Below, piece after piece: positions 1 to 11,715 of a DNA stretch of 64,000 nt (positions are counted from its first letter, which is position 1; every line of letters starts with the position of its first letter). The notes beneath the pieces are model-generated. The model was not told the origin of the DNA. It did not search any database and saw only the letters and a list, made by a program, of their open reading frames with translations. The translations under genes and the position numbers were made by a program. The DNA comes from Heracleum sosnowskyi (Eukaryota > Streptophyta > Magnoliopsida > Apiales > Apiaceae). The stretch lies in the NCBI GenBank assembly GCA_030848705.1, contig CM061244.1, positions 110,071,111-110,135,110 of the forward strand, read 5' to 3'.

Positions 1-3000
1 GATATCTGGTATACATCCGACAACTCCGTAAACAAGATAGCGTATGCCCGAGAAAGCTCTAGAACATTGTCTAAGTACAAGAAATAAAGAGGAAATAAAA
101 CAGGAATATTGGAGCGGATAATGATCCAAATGATTATGGATGAATAGTGACTTTTGTTAAAAACCACTAATGAATAGTAACTTTTTCATTCAAAAAGTTT
201 TCAGACCACCCTATATGCGGGACGATATAATGAACTTTCAAAGCTGTATTAGTGATCTACGATAAAAATAAAGGAATGCAAAAGCTGTCAGAATCGGAAA
301 AATAGCATTTCCGTTTTCTCCGAAATTTCACCAATAACGGACGGATCAATTATTATTTGCGAATATTTGAAGGATTTAGATTATCAATTTTACGGATATG
401 GATTAATAAAAGAATTAGAAATATCAAGGACGTGACATGTAACAAGATTAGTTCGAGAAATGCAACATTTGGATCATTCAGGTGAAAAGAAACGAACCAG
501 TAAAGCTACTTTAACAGAACCGTTGCATGTGCGACAAGTGTCGAAAGAAGAAGAAGCCAAGGACCATGACTCACCATTTGACCATTTAAAAATATCACAA
601 ATGTCATAAGTAATTAAACAAAAAGAAAATCAAAGAAATCACTTGGAAGAACCAAGCAACTTTCGGCCAAAACTTCAAGATTTCAAGACCAACTTCCAAG
701 CATCCATAATTCATGTTCTTGGATTCAAAAGCTTCCTAATTCCTAAACCAAGGTAATCTCTTAATCTTAGCATCATCCATGGAGGGTATCATGCTCAAAT
801 CCTAGGTAAAAGATGAACATGAATAGTGATTTTCAAGAACTAACTTTGGTTTCTTGATTTCTTTTGTTGATTCAAGCTACCTTAAGGTTATATAAGGGCT
901 ATACAAGGATTATTAGGCTTATACACACTCCAAGGAAGGTATAACTCTTGAACCCTTGTTTATAAATTTGATTTATATGGTTAGTTTTAAGTATGGTTTA
1001 GTTGGTATGATCATAAGGGTGATTGAGTGGTTTTAACGGAGGTGTGATGAAAGTTTGATGTTGTTTGGATGATAATCTATTAGATGTTGGTTTTGACTGA
1101 TTTGTGATGATTATGAATTAGTAATGATGTTGAGGAATTGACTTGGTGATTTGGTTTGGATTGGACTTGTAAGTTTATGATTAAACTTTGGAATCGTTAA
1201 AACATAGCCGTTATAATGCCCGATTTTCCCTAGCTCTGTTTTGTCTGTGATGTTCGGACATAAGGACTTCTGTCCAGAGTCACCACTGCCTAGTATTGTG
1301 TAGGTCTTGTTTCAAGGTTCGTTTTGATATAAAGATCATGTGATTCCGAGTTACGGTTTAGGAGAAACGAATGTTTTAATTAAGGACGTTTCGAGAAACC
1401 GGACTATACCACTTAGCCAACTTTGAGGCAATGATCAAACCCCTTAAGTGACCAATTAGAATATGAAACTTTGTGTTAACATGCTAGGTATGTTTAGGAG
1501 GACCCTCGAAAGGATTTCGTGTTAAAAGGATTTAATCCCTATTTTATAAAAATGTTCGAGTCGAGCGTGCGCAAGAGGATTCTTAAGGAGTTAACTAGAA
1601 ATCATGTCTTGGTTTAAGTAAAGTACATACTTAGTTTCGTGCAAGTATTCAAGTGATTAACCTTGGATCTTTTGACTATGTATAGATCGCCGGATCGACT
1701 CGAGGCACACTACCCCTACCTCACCACCAGGCAAGTTTTCAAAACCTATACTACTGTTGTTGTGATAATAAACTGTTTTCATATATGTGATGTAAATGCG
1801 ATATATAAATTGCATGCTGCTTTTGAACTGCTATGTATATATAGCAATACTTGAGGATATGATTTGATGAGGGGCTTATAAGCTAGATATGGGATATCTG
1901 TTATAAGCCAGTTTTGTATATAATGCCCTAGGATAAGGGCGGTTGATTTTTCTCCAAGAACAGAAGTAATTATATTTCGGTATATTTGAAAGGTTATTTT
2001 CCGATAAGGACATCGGGTAACCGTTATTGAGGATTAATTATTTTTATTTAAGAATATTATTTATTCATTTGAGGATTATCGACGTTAAGAATATTATTTA
2101 TTAATATTCATTTTAAGAATATTATTTATTAATATTCATTTGAGGATTATCGACTTGCAAAATATTATTTATATTCATTGAAGGATTATTGACTTAAAGG
2201 ATATTATTTCCATTTGAAGGTTATTTATTTAATTAATGAATATTACTTTTGAATATTCATTTAAGATTTAATTATTTAAGGAATATTATTTTCGAATATT
2301 CATTTGAAATTTATTTATTAATTAATGAATATTATTTTAAATATTCATTTAATCCCAATTTGTTTAATGAATATTATCTTTGAATATTCATTTAATATTT
2401 ATTTACTTAATGAATATTATTATCGAATATTCATTTGAAGGTTACTTATCTAATAAAGATTATTAATTATTTTCAAATCAAAAAGAGGTTCCCAAATTAA
2501 TGTTTTTCCATTTAAATCTGTCCTTTAAAGGGGATTTAAATGCTCGCTCAATTATCAAAAATATGGGAAACCTGATTTAAGTAACTACTACTCTTTTTAC
2601 TCTCTCAACTCAAAACTGTCAGGGGACAGATATTTTCTCAAAGCAATGTACTTGCTGCAAGTCAAATATTGTGTTACCACCTCAACGATCGAGGGGTAAA
2701 TTCATGGAACAAGTCGATATCCATTAACAAGCAATAGCTTGGGAAATATTGGAGAATCTTCCTTTCCAACCTAGATATAACTACTTAGTGGAGTCGTATC
2801 AACAAGTGTTACACTTGGGGAAAGGAGGACGATCTTTACGTTTCAGAGTCATGGATTTCATCTGAACTAGGAGTGGTGTAAGTGGTCAAGTTGCGTGGGC
2901 CCATCCAATTTCTTTTATTGCCCCACATGGGCCGGGAGGTCGCAGTAAGGCAGTAGACAATGTCAGGCTGTCGTGATTCTTCCATCTACATGTAGAAAAC

Positions 3001-3858
3001 TATTTGAGCGGTGCGACCTGCTACTGATCATAGCAAGGTTAGGCACAGCGGACGCGGTAGCAACTCCAGTATTAGTTCATCATCCAATTTGGATATTCCT
3101 GCAACATGTATTGGGAAGATGAACCAATCGTGTTGGCAGGGGGTCGAAAAGTGTTTGGAAATGAAGTGTAAATAAATTCTTGCAACTTCATCTTTTATTT
3201 TATGAGTATGACTCTGATAAAACCTGATTAAGGATATATATGCCTAAGTGGATTTTGGGTTACGGAAATATTTTAATAATTTTCCTTGTAACTACATCCT
3301 TTACGTTATACTTGTTTCTTACCTGTTGAAGGCATAACATGTGGCTACAATATATCTTTGAATTGTTATATTTTGATTATCAGTTATAAGTTATTTTTGG
3401 TGGGCTCTATTGCTCACCCTTGCTTTATTTATCTATATCACAACAACAGCTAGAGCAGATGGCCCGCAACAGTCACACCCTGCGAAAGCGGGTAGCAGTC
3501 GTCAGAGATTTACCCGTTGACGTCGTAGCCGCCATAGCGGAGGTAGTAACCACCAGTGTTTTAAGTTTCAGCTTTTGTGTATCAGACTTATTTATATTTA
3601 TGATTAATGTAATCAACGGCAAGAACTTTTAAATGCTCTGTAATCTTTTGGGTTTGTAATAACTTATAACTTGTGGATTCTATGACTAGATACTTGTTTC
3701 AATTTCATCTCTGGGACTATAACTAGTTGAGTGTGTATGATGATGTATTGTGGGGTCACAGTCTGTAACTTAATTGTTTTGATTCAAGTGCAAGTATTAT
3801 TGATAGGAATTGAGACCGTAACGACCGGATCCCTGACCCCGGATCTGGGGCTGTTACA
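1..3858 (+). mobile_element. Long Ty3/gypsy-type LTR, 5' end outside or undefined
   Basis: The stretch ends in a typical LTR terminus (GGGGCTGTTACA, to 3858), followed after four bases by a primer binding site and then an acidic gag start. This is the order LTR, PBS, gag. No ORF of note lies in it, which fits a long LTR of the Tekay/Del kind. I could not find a convincing TG start, so the LTR may begin before the window or anywhere in the first kilobase. The orientation is plus. The lineage assignment is inference from the LTR end and the gag start. Confidence 0.6.
2030..2465. repeat. AT-rich imperfect tandem repeat inside the LTR
   Basis: Units built around GAATATTATTTATT and AATATTCATTT recur about ten times with changes in spacing and sequence. 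Many pairs are self-complementary (GAATATT and AATATTC), so the block could fold into a series of weak hairpins. Confidence 0.6.
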
Positions 3859-3862
3859 GAAA

Positions 3863-3874
3863 TGGTATCAGAGC
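3863..3874 (+). promoter_or_regulatory. Primer binding site of the gypsy-type element
   Basis: TGGTATCAGAGC is complementary to the 3' end of plant initiator methionine tRNA. It lies four bases after the LTR end and fixes the orientation of the element as plus. Confidence 0.85.
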
Positions 3875-4011
3875 GTTAGAGTTATAAACCCCAGAGATGA
3901 TGCGACGCTACAATAATAAATTCACTAGATAATAAGAACTCTTGCCAAGTTCGACTAAAACCCTTATGGGAACTTTAATATCATGATAGTAACATAAGTT
4001 CGTTATTGTGT

Positions 4012-4376
4012 AGGCGAGCGACATCTCTGACCCTGAGGCTTATGAGAGACAGCATGATGAGGACTTGCTTCGGACTACAGATCCATACTATGAGGGTTTT
4101 GGGCAGGAGGACCCGGAGGAGGTCCAGGCGGATGCGGACACTGAGGGTGCTGAGGATTCCGATGATGAGGATCCCGAGGAGGACCCGACCCTAGCCGACA
4201 CTGAGGATATGGAGGGGGATGCTGAGGACCAGACTCCACTTCCTATCGAGAGAGCCCCTACCCCTCCACCACTGCCTTTGAGCCCTTCCCCTGATGAGTT
4301 TGAGGAGCTTACCCCTGAGCCACAGCAGTACATTCAAATAAGAAGATCCTTTCACCCTGCTCATGCGAACCCAAAG
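4012..4376 (+). pseudogene. gag: Truncated gag N-terminus of the gypsy-type element
   Basis: The frame downstream of the primer site reads a strongly acidic, proline-rich segment: DPEAYERQHDEDLLRTTDPY, then runs of E and D, then PTPPPLPLSPSP. This composition is usual for the N-terminus of gag in plant chromovirus-type gypsy elements. No ATG opens the frame near the expected start. The reading stops abruptly near 4376, where sequence of an unrelated element on the other strand begins. No capsid core, zinc knuckle, protease or polymerase follows, so this is a broken fragment and cannot make a working gag. Confidence 0.6.
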
Positions 4377-7012
4377 TTATGACAATGGTCTATTTGCAAA
4401 GCAGTCTAGAGAGACATTGATAGTTCCTATGCTTTGCCAAGATACAAAAATGATCATTTCATTTGTAACTCTGTCAAATCCAGCAGTAATCCTTAAGATT
4501 TCTTCTTGTAATGCCTTCATGTACACTACATTATCTAGATTGACCTTCATGAATCTTTTAAGAAAGCTGATAAACTCCCTATCATTGTTTGATCCTTTCT
4601 GAGGGAGTGCAAACATTTCTTTTGCTCTAGTCCATTTCTCACCTTTCTTCAATCTGATGTCAAGCTTCCGGTCTTTGACTTCCAAGCTATGAAGACGTTG
4701 TTTCTCTTCATGCTCAGCTTTTTGAATTTTTAGCTTTTCAGAGATAATATGAGAGACCTTAGCATTCTCATCTTTCTTCCTCCTTATCTCGTCCTGTTGC
4801 TTCTTCAGTTCTTCCTCAAAGGCAGGATCAGGGTTGAACAGATCATCTTGATCATCACATTCATCATAATCAGCTTCCTTCTCAACTTCCTCCTCACCAA
4901 AGATGTCTTCAGCATCAAATTGAAAATCTTCATCATCATGTTCATCTTGGTAGTAGAAGTCATCTTGAAGTAGCTTTCCCTTCCCCTTGTCCTTTTGACT
5001 TCCAGAAGCTCCTCCTTGATCACCTTCCTTCTCCTTCTCCTTATTCTCCCCCTTAGTTGAGGAATCCTCTACATATTTAGCTTTATCAGCTTTAGGATTA
5101 TCCTCTTTTGTGCTCCTTTTATCTCCTCCATCTGCTCCATCTCCTCCTTTGTCCTTGCCCTCATCATCCTCATCATCATCACCCTCAAAGAATTTCTTCT
5201 GTTCAGCTGTGGGTTGATGTGAATTCTTGATCATCAAGTACAGATGCTTCATACCTTGATTGAGATGCTCCATTCCTCCTTCAATCCTTGCAAACTTTTG
5301 ATCATTAAACCACTGATTTTCATCAATTGTTTGCTGAATGTAGTACACTTGGGTAGAAATAGAAGCAATCTGCTTGACACTCTCTGTTATCTGAGCATTT
5401 GAATCTGTGAGTCCAGAGATGTCCGAAGCCACTAGTACCTGGGATTGCTGGATGGCATTCATCTTTGGGAGTAGAGTCATCTTCAGACCTTCAATATCGT
5501 CTTTAATGGTACCCAGCTGATTAGTTACAGAGGTGGAAGAAGAAGACCGTTAAACCACTTGTGCTTTTAGAATTTCTTTCTCAGCCTGGGTTTCTTGAAG
5601 TTGTTTCTATAGACCAGCTATCTGAGCTAACAACAAAGCAGTGTTTCTGTCAGTGTGTGCACTCACCTTAATTTCTCTCAGTGGTGTTTCACTCAGCTCA
5701 CGTGCTTGTGTTTCACTCTGTGTTTGATTCTAATTTCTAACCACTAGCTGTATATCCAGATTTTTTGATGATGTACCTGCATTTAAAATCACCCTAGCCC
5801 CTTCTAGAGAGGTCAGTGGTGGTGCAATTGGAGTTCGAAAATCCCAGTCCCTAGTGAAGTCTAACAAATCACTTTGATTTGAAAACTGAATTGCTTTAGT
5901 GTTAAACTCACCAGGTTGCCTTCCACTTTCTCTAGTAAAAACTGCGAGTGGAAAATCCCTTTGGGGAGCCAGAGATGTTCCCTCTGGGAGGAGAGAAAAT
6001 GATTCTATTATAGATGGCAAATAATCATATTTTCCCTCTGATGCATGTAAAGGCACTTCTACCGTTACAATGGTAGGCACTGTATCATATCCTATGTGCT
6101 CTCCTTGCATGGTGTCCTGAGTGTCATCTAATTGAATGTCTTCTCCCATTGTGAGCAATGGGAGTGTGCTTGACTCAGTACAGATTGCCATGGCCCTATG
6201 ACTTTGTTCAATAGATTCACCCTGTTGAGAGAGTGTCTCCAGAGACTGTTGAATGGCCAATTCTAAATCCATATCCTGTTGAGAGGATACAGACGGGCTT
6301 ACAAATATCTCCTTATATGTTCTTCTCCTCTTTGGGGGTAGAGATAGAGCTGTGGGATCACTCAATTATCTTCATCACTATTACTTCTATTTCTGACATG
6401 AATACTGGGTCCAGGCTGATTGGTTAAAGAAGTTGACTCTGTGTTTGGCTCTATGACCGGGGATAGAGTTTGTGGATCTACAAACTCTTGGTCAGCCCTA
6501 TTAACCTCTTGGGTTTCAGCAGTAGTGCCAGAAGATGAACCAAAGTTAGAAATAACTACCTGAAGTGGAATGACTTCTGAAGTTCCAACTGATGTAACTA
6601 TCCGTTGCTCAGGAACTGGTGGTTCAAAGGATGGAAGATTAATGAAGTTTGTCATAAACGAGGATATAAGTACTGGAACATTGCCATACTTGAAGGTTGT
6701 TGAAAGAACTTTCTGTCAGTGGTCGGAGAAATGAAAAAGCGATCATTTCTGAAAAGTTCTTTATGTTCATCAGAAAGTAAGGAATGAATGACAAGTGATA
6801 GAAACCGAGGATAATAACATTTAACCTTTCTACCACTATCAAATTATTTTCTGGCATTGAAAACCCTTTTTACAACAATATCCCAGAGAAAGTGGCCATA
6901 ATTAAGACTTTTATTTAAAACAATTGCAAAACCAATAACTTGTAAAAGATAAGTGATGTTTTGAAATTTATTCTTGGTGCAATTGCCAAAGACCTTAGCC
7001 AAAGTATCAAAC
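4377..7012 (-). pseudogene. Decayed env-like ORF of a Sirevirus-type copia element
   Basis: On the minus strand, 7012 to about 6660 reads as the later part of the plant-transposon-protein domain, with frame changes and a stop (pieces such as LNKSLNYGHFLWDIVV and PRFLSLVIHSLLSDEHKELF). It continues as a Ser/Pro/Gln-rich middle (6655-6362, then 6365-5730 after a -1 shift). It ends as a coiled-coil and D/E/K-rich C-terminal half (to 4377). From 6365 to 4377 the frame is single, with in-frame stops near 5730, 5611 and 5550. Order and composition match the intact env-like ORF at 51824-55450. The product is unknown. In Sireviruses this extra ORF sits between pol and the 3' LTR. Both ends are truncated by other elements. 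Confidence 0.65.
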
Positions 7013-7500
7013 GACGGGGCTTAGTTTCCTCCAATTTTAATCCTTCAGGGATTTTCATATAAACATCACCGACCAATTTTTCAGGAATTGATTTACGAAT
7101 AGGGATTTCAACCCTTTCTGGAGCATTAACAACAGATATATGTGATTTTATTTTATGTCTAGAATCACTAAGAGCATCAGGCATTTGATTAGAAATATTT
7201 TGCATATGAATATTTCTTTAAACCTCAGATTCACATTGATTAGTACGAGGATCTATAACATTTATTCCTAATGCACTCCATGTCAATTCAGAATTTAAAT
7301 TATGCACAACCTTATCTTCCCCTAATGAAGGGAAGACAGACGCATCAAAATGACAATCTGCATATCGAGCAGTAAACACATCACCAGTCAATGGTTCAAC
7401 ATATCTTATGATAGATGGTGAATCAAAACCTATATATATTTCTATTCTTCTTTGAGGTCCCATTTTAGTTCTTTGTGACGGCGAAATAGGGACATATACG
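7013..7500 (-). pseudogene. pol: Copia pol fragment after the integrase core
   Basis: Minus-strand reading gives YVPISPSQRTKMGPQRR and then the SPSIIRYVEPLTGDVFTARY block that follows the integrase core in many plant copia polyproteins. It runs to a linker with a DVYMKIPEGLK motif. The N-terminal neighbour of this segment is at 8849, on the other side of the solo LTR. A stop near 7216 separates the two readable parts. The fragment ends at about 7013 where env-like sequence starts. Confidence 0.75.
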
Positions 7501-8848
7501 TGATATGTGATCTTTTTGGTCATATTTTCTCTATATTTTTAGTTAATTTTGCATGAAATTTGATTTTTATTTAATTAATTTCTATGTTTTATTGTATAAA
7601 AAAGCAATTTCTTATAATAGAAGGATTGTGGCTGAAATTGCAATATTTAGAGTAATTCTAGCAAAATTCGGATTTTCGGGACAGCTTGCGCGGTGTTCAC
7701 TGTTTTGGCTATAACCGGAGTTTCGAATGTCCGTTTGAGGTGATTCAGGCGCCGTTGGAAATCTTGTGAGAAGACCTTTAATTCAAGTATGGTCGCAGAT
7801 TTTATTGATGCTCCAAACTGCCCAGAATATTGCCAGAAGAAGACAGTTCGAATTGTAGACTTTGGAATTCTACTATATAAAGGAATCTCTTTTGTTTTAT
7901 TCTTAAATAAGTAAATTCTATTTATTATTAAAGAGAAGTCAGTTGTGTAATATAGATATAGGGTAGGAAAAAAATAGATACGTACGTGACTTTTGTGGAG
8001 ACAACGGTTACATATAACAGAGAGGAAAATCACGACAAAGAAGAAGACAAGGAAGCATTCAAGAAGAGAAGCCATTGGAGAGGATCAATTCTAGAGTTTT
8101 TATCTTCTCTTTACTTTTCTTTATTGTAACTTTGCTATAATGTCTTCATTCTTGTGTTTAGTACTCTTTGTGATGTTTAACTAAATCTCCTTTTAGGCCT
8201 GTAATGGATTCTTGTGTTTTTATATAGATTATTCATCAATTCTCTATTTTTTGGTGTTCATATCAATTGTTTATAGTGTTTTGTGTTTAATGCTTTTCAA
8301 GGAATTATCAACCTTGGAATTGAATTGGTAATTTAGATTGACTTGGAAAAGAAAATCTAAATTAAGGCCTAAACACTATAACTTGGGATTAGTAGCATAC
8401 TAATTTGTGGTTTGGATAGGAATATACCCAGTCACCCTAGGTAGTCACTTTAAGGCGGATGTTAATGCTGTTCAGAAACTTAAATTCTTGATAGGAATAC
8501 GGGAATTAGTTAATGAATTAGGATCATTTGAGATTCAGAAGGTCCTTTTGATTATTTTAAAAGCCTTAGATTAGCAATTGGAGCACCAAAATAGAGATGC
8601 ATGTGTAGTTTATTGATGAACACAATTTGAAGTTAAAGGCCTAGTTTTGTTAATCTTAGAATATTATTTATGTTAGTTTATTACTTAGTGATAATTAATT
8701 GTGTCTTAAACCACTTGTTGTTTTAACTTGAATTGAAAGAACAATAATGTATGGTATTTAGCATCTTAAATTAGTCCTCGTGGGAACGAATTATTTTACT
8801 ACTTGTAACGATATGTGCACTTGCATTTGAGTTGTAAAATCGCTAACA
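7501..8848 (+). mobile_element. Solo LTR (1348 bp) inside copia integrase
   Basis: The segment starts TGATATG and ends GCTAACA, with the TG...CA ends of an LTR. It is flanked by ATACG (7496-7500) and ATACA (8849-8853), a 5-bp target duplication with one mismatch. It contains a TATA box (CTATATAAAGG near 7873) and the GTGGGAACGA...GTGCACTTGC run seen near the ends of several gypsy-type LTRs. No internal coding region is present, so it is a solo LTR left by recombination. It splits the integrase between the FGCAV and YVPIS motifs. The ORF 7647-8075 on the minus strand lies inside it and is not a gene. Confidence 0.75.
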
Positions 8849-9611
8849 ATACAGCACAACCGAAAACCTTGAAGTGAGATATATCGGGAATTTGACCAAG
8901 GGCTAATTGGTGGGGAGATTGTTTATGATAGGCATATGGTCTAACCCTTATTAGGTTTGCGGAATGTAATATTGCATGACCCCAAACAGATGTAGGTAGT
9001 TTGGCTCTGAGAAGTAAGGGACAGGCAATAAGTTGAAGTCTCTTAATTAAAGATTCTGCCAAACCATTTTGTGTGTTCAACTAAGATTCCTACCGACATA
9101 CAGTAATCATTGAAAGTTGAAGATGTAAACTCAGCAGCATTATCTAGTCGAATTGATTTGATAGGGTGGTCAGGAAACTGGGCTCGTAATTTGATAATTT
9201 GGGCAAGTAATTTGGCAAAGGCTGTATTTCGAGTAGAAAGTAGACAGACATGAGACCACCTAGTTGATGCATCGATTAGAACCATGAAATACCTAAATGG
9301 GCCTGAAGATGGATAAATGGGACCACAAATGTCAGCTTGGATACGTTCTAAAAATTTAGGAGATTCGGCTTGAAGTTTAACAGGAGATGGTCAAATAATT
9401 AGTTTTCCTAGAGAACATGCTAAACAAGGAAGTTCATCTTGTGGTATGATCTTTTGGTTTTTAAGGAGATGTCCCGTAGAATTTTCTATAATACGACACA
9501 TCATAGAAACTCCCAGATGACCAAGTCTTTCATGCCATAGTTTAAGTGATTTTGGATCTATGATTTTCGGAAGAGTGATACTATGAGACTCAATGATTCT
9601 AATTTGTGTAG
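8849..9611 (-). pseudogene. pol: Copia integrase fragment
   Basis: Minus-strand reading contains the zinc-binding part (WHERLGHLG, then CLAC), the start of the integrase core (ADICGPI), SIRLDNAAEF in place of the usual second-Asp motif, and QNGLAESLIKRLQLIA with the catalytic Glu. Several frame changes and stops break it, for example near 9043-9080 and 9390. It joins at 9607-9611 (TSD TGTAG) to the protease part at 15043 and at 8849 to the pol fragment at 7500. Confidence 0.8.
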
Positions 9612-10327
9612 TGATGGGAAAAAAGTGACCACAACGGTAATAACTAAGTGCGGAATTAACTTCGTTGGATAATACTTATCCCTACTTGTATGAATCTTCG
9701 ATGAAACAAACAAGTAAAGCAACAATAAACGAAAAACAAGACACCAAAAGTTATACGTGGAAAACCCCCTCAAAGGTATGGAGTAAAAAACCACGGGACC
9801 ATAGTCCACCCAAACAATTCACTATCACAAATTATATGGGAATACACCAAGTCTTCTCTAGAAAAAACTAGAGGAATACAATCACCTTCACACTCTTGGA
9901 ATAATCCGTCAAAAGTATGAAATCAAAAATAAGACAACAATGAGAAAAACCCACGGGGAGGTTTAACCTCACTGTGGTGCAAACAGCTCTGTTAAGCCCC
10001 TTAAGAACTGACCTCTGAATCTCATAATCCGATCTCCACCGTTCATAATTTAGATATCGGTGTAAGTAAGTTGCTGTCCAAAATTCAGGACGATCCGACC
10101 GGTAGAACTCCGGGAATCACAAATACAAGACAGCTTGTGGAAGCAGAAAAATTCCTGCGAATTTTTCACTCTAGATCTCTCTTGTGTCTAATTTTCCTCT
10201 CTCTTGTTTTTATTATAATCCTCCTATAATTATATATAGGGTTCCCTTATTTTTATCTCCTTGTGGGCCAAAACAAGGGTAATCCAATTGGGCTTTTAAT
10301 CTCATAGATAGAAACTAAAACCCAACA
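9612..10327 (-). repeat. 3' LTR of the Tork-like element
   Basis: 716 bp, matching the copy at 14327-15042 with about 29 substitutions counted by eye. It is the 3' LTR because the element reads on minus. Confidence 0.92.
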
Positions 10328-10337
10328 AATCTCCCCA
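10328..10337 (-). promoter_or_regulatory. Polypurine tract of the Tork-like element
   Basis: Minus-strand TGGGGAGATT directly abuts the 3' LTR, the place expected for the plus-strand primer of reverse transcription. Confidence 0.8.
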
Positions 10338-10344
10338 TTTCTAA

Positions 10345-11706
10345 CTATGAGAAAGAGTTCGTCATTCCGGCGATTGAACAACATACCTTCAACTTCCCTT
10401 TAGCTAAAGACTTTGTCAACATATCGGAACCATTATCATCGGTGTGTACCTTGTCCACTTCAAACAACCCTTCTTCAAGAGCGTCTCTAATCCAATGATA
10501 TCTCATATCGATATGCTTCGTTCTTGCATGAAATGTAGGATGTTTAGCTATGTCAAAAGCTGTTTGATTATCACAAAAAACCACATAGCGTTGTTGCGGA
10601 AAGACCAGTTCCTGCATCAACCGCTTCAACCACAACAACTCTTTACAAGCTTCAGTTGCTGCTACATACTATGCCTCCCCCGTAGAAAGTGATACACCCT
10701 TTTACAACCTAGATTGCCATGAGACCGCTCCCCCTACCAAAGTCATCAAATATCCAGAAGTAGATTTCAACGAATCCTTATCTCTTGCCAAGTCAGAATC
10801 TGTATATCCAACAAGCACTGGTTTACCATTCCCAAATGTCATACCCAATTTGGAAGTACCTCTAAGATATCTCATAATCCACTTAACCGCTTCCCAATGC
10901 TTCTTACCTGGATTTGTTAGATAACGACTTACAACACCAACTACAAAGGCTATATCATGTCTCGTAGATACCATAGCATACATCAAACTTCCTACTGCTG
11001 AGGCATATGGAACTCCATCCATCTCTACAATTTCTTCCTTCGTAGAAGGAGAATCATTTCCAGTTAACTTAAAGTTGGTAGTAAGAGGAGAACTAACAAC
11101 TTTAGATTTATCCATGTTGAACCTGCAAAGCACCTTCTCAATATACTGCTCATGTGATATATGCAACTTCTTGGCCACTCTGTCTCGATGAATACGAATG
11201 CCAAGAATCTGTTTCGCTGGCCCCAAGACCTTCATAGGAAAGGACTTACTTAACTGTTGCTTCAACTGGGAAATTCTTCTAGCATTTTTGCCAACAATAA
11301 GCATGTCATCCACATAAAGCAATATTATTATAAAATCATCATCCGCAAATTTCTGAACAAAAACACAATGGTCAGAAATAGTCTTACGGTAGCCTTGCTC
11401 CTTTATAAACGACTCAAACTTTTTATACCATCGTCGAGGTGCCTGCTTCAAACCATATAGACTCTTAAGAAGTCTACAAACATAATCCTCTTTACCTTTT
11501 ACATGAAAACCTTCAGGTTGCTCCATGTAGATTTCTTTGTCCAAGTCACCATGCAAAAAAGCTGTCTTGGCATCCATTTGTTCAACCTCCAAATCAAGAC
11601 TAGCTGCTAAACCAAGCACCACACGAATTGATGTCATCTTAACAACTGGAGAAAAGATCTCATCAAAATCAATACCCTTTCTCTGACTGAATCCCTTGAC
11701 GACCAA
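10345..11706 (-). pseudogene. pol: Copia reverse transcriptase and RNase H, with stops
   Basis: The reverse transcriptase (11706-10702) reads from VKGFSQRKGIDFDEIFSPVV through QMDAKTAFLHGDL to the catalytic LYVDDMLIVG. It continues into the SLMYAMVSTRHDIAF block and the start of RNase H (GYTDSDLARD). RNase H resumes at 10638-10345 with VVFCDNQTAFDIAKHPTFHA and the RTKHIDMRYHWIRD motif. Two in-frame stops lie between these parts (near 10702 and 10668). A TAG near 11707 cuts the segment from integrase. All catalytic motifs are still visible, so the damage is recent relative to the family. Confidence 0.88.
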
Positions 11707-11715
11707 CCTAGCTTT

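Noticed and set aside
1663..3916. Short ORFs of 60-70 codons in the first 4 kb
   Set aside because: All lie in the gypsy-type LTR, with biased AT-rich codons and no shared features.
4088..4333. 81-codon Ser/Gly-rich ORF on minus
   Set aside because: Shadow of the acidic gag fragment on plus. GAG/GAT-rich codons give Ser/Gly-rich antisense frames.
7647..8075. 142-codon ORF on minus
   Set aside because: It lies inside a solo LTR, against its orientation, with low-complexity hydrophobic content and no match to any family I know.
9665..9871. 68-codon ORFs on plus at 9665 and 14380
   Set aside because: Same sequence in the two LTRs of the Tork-like element. Similarity comes from LTR duplication.
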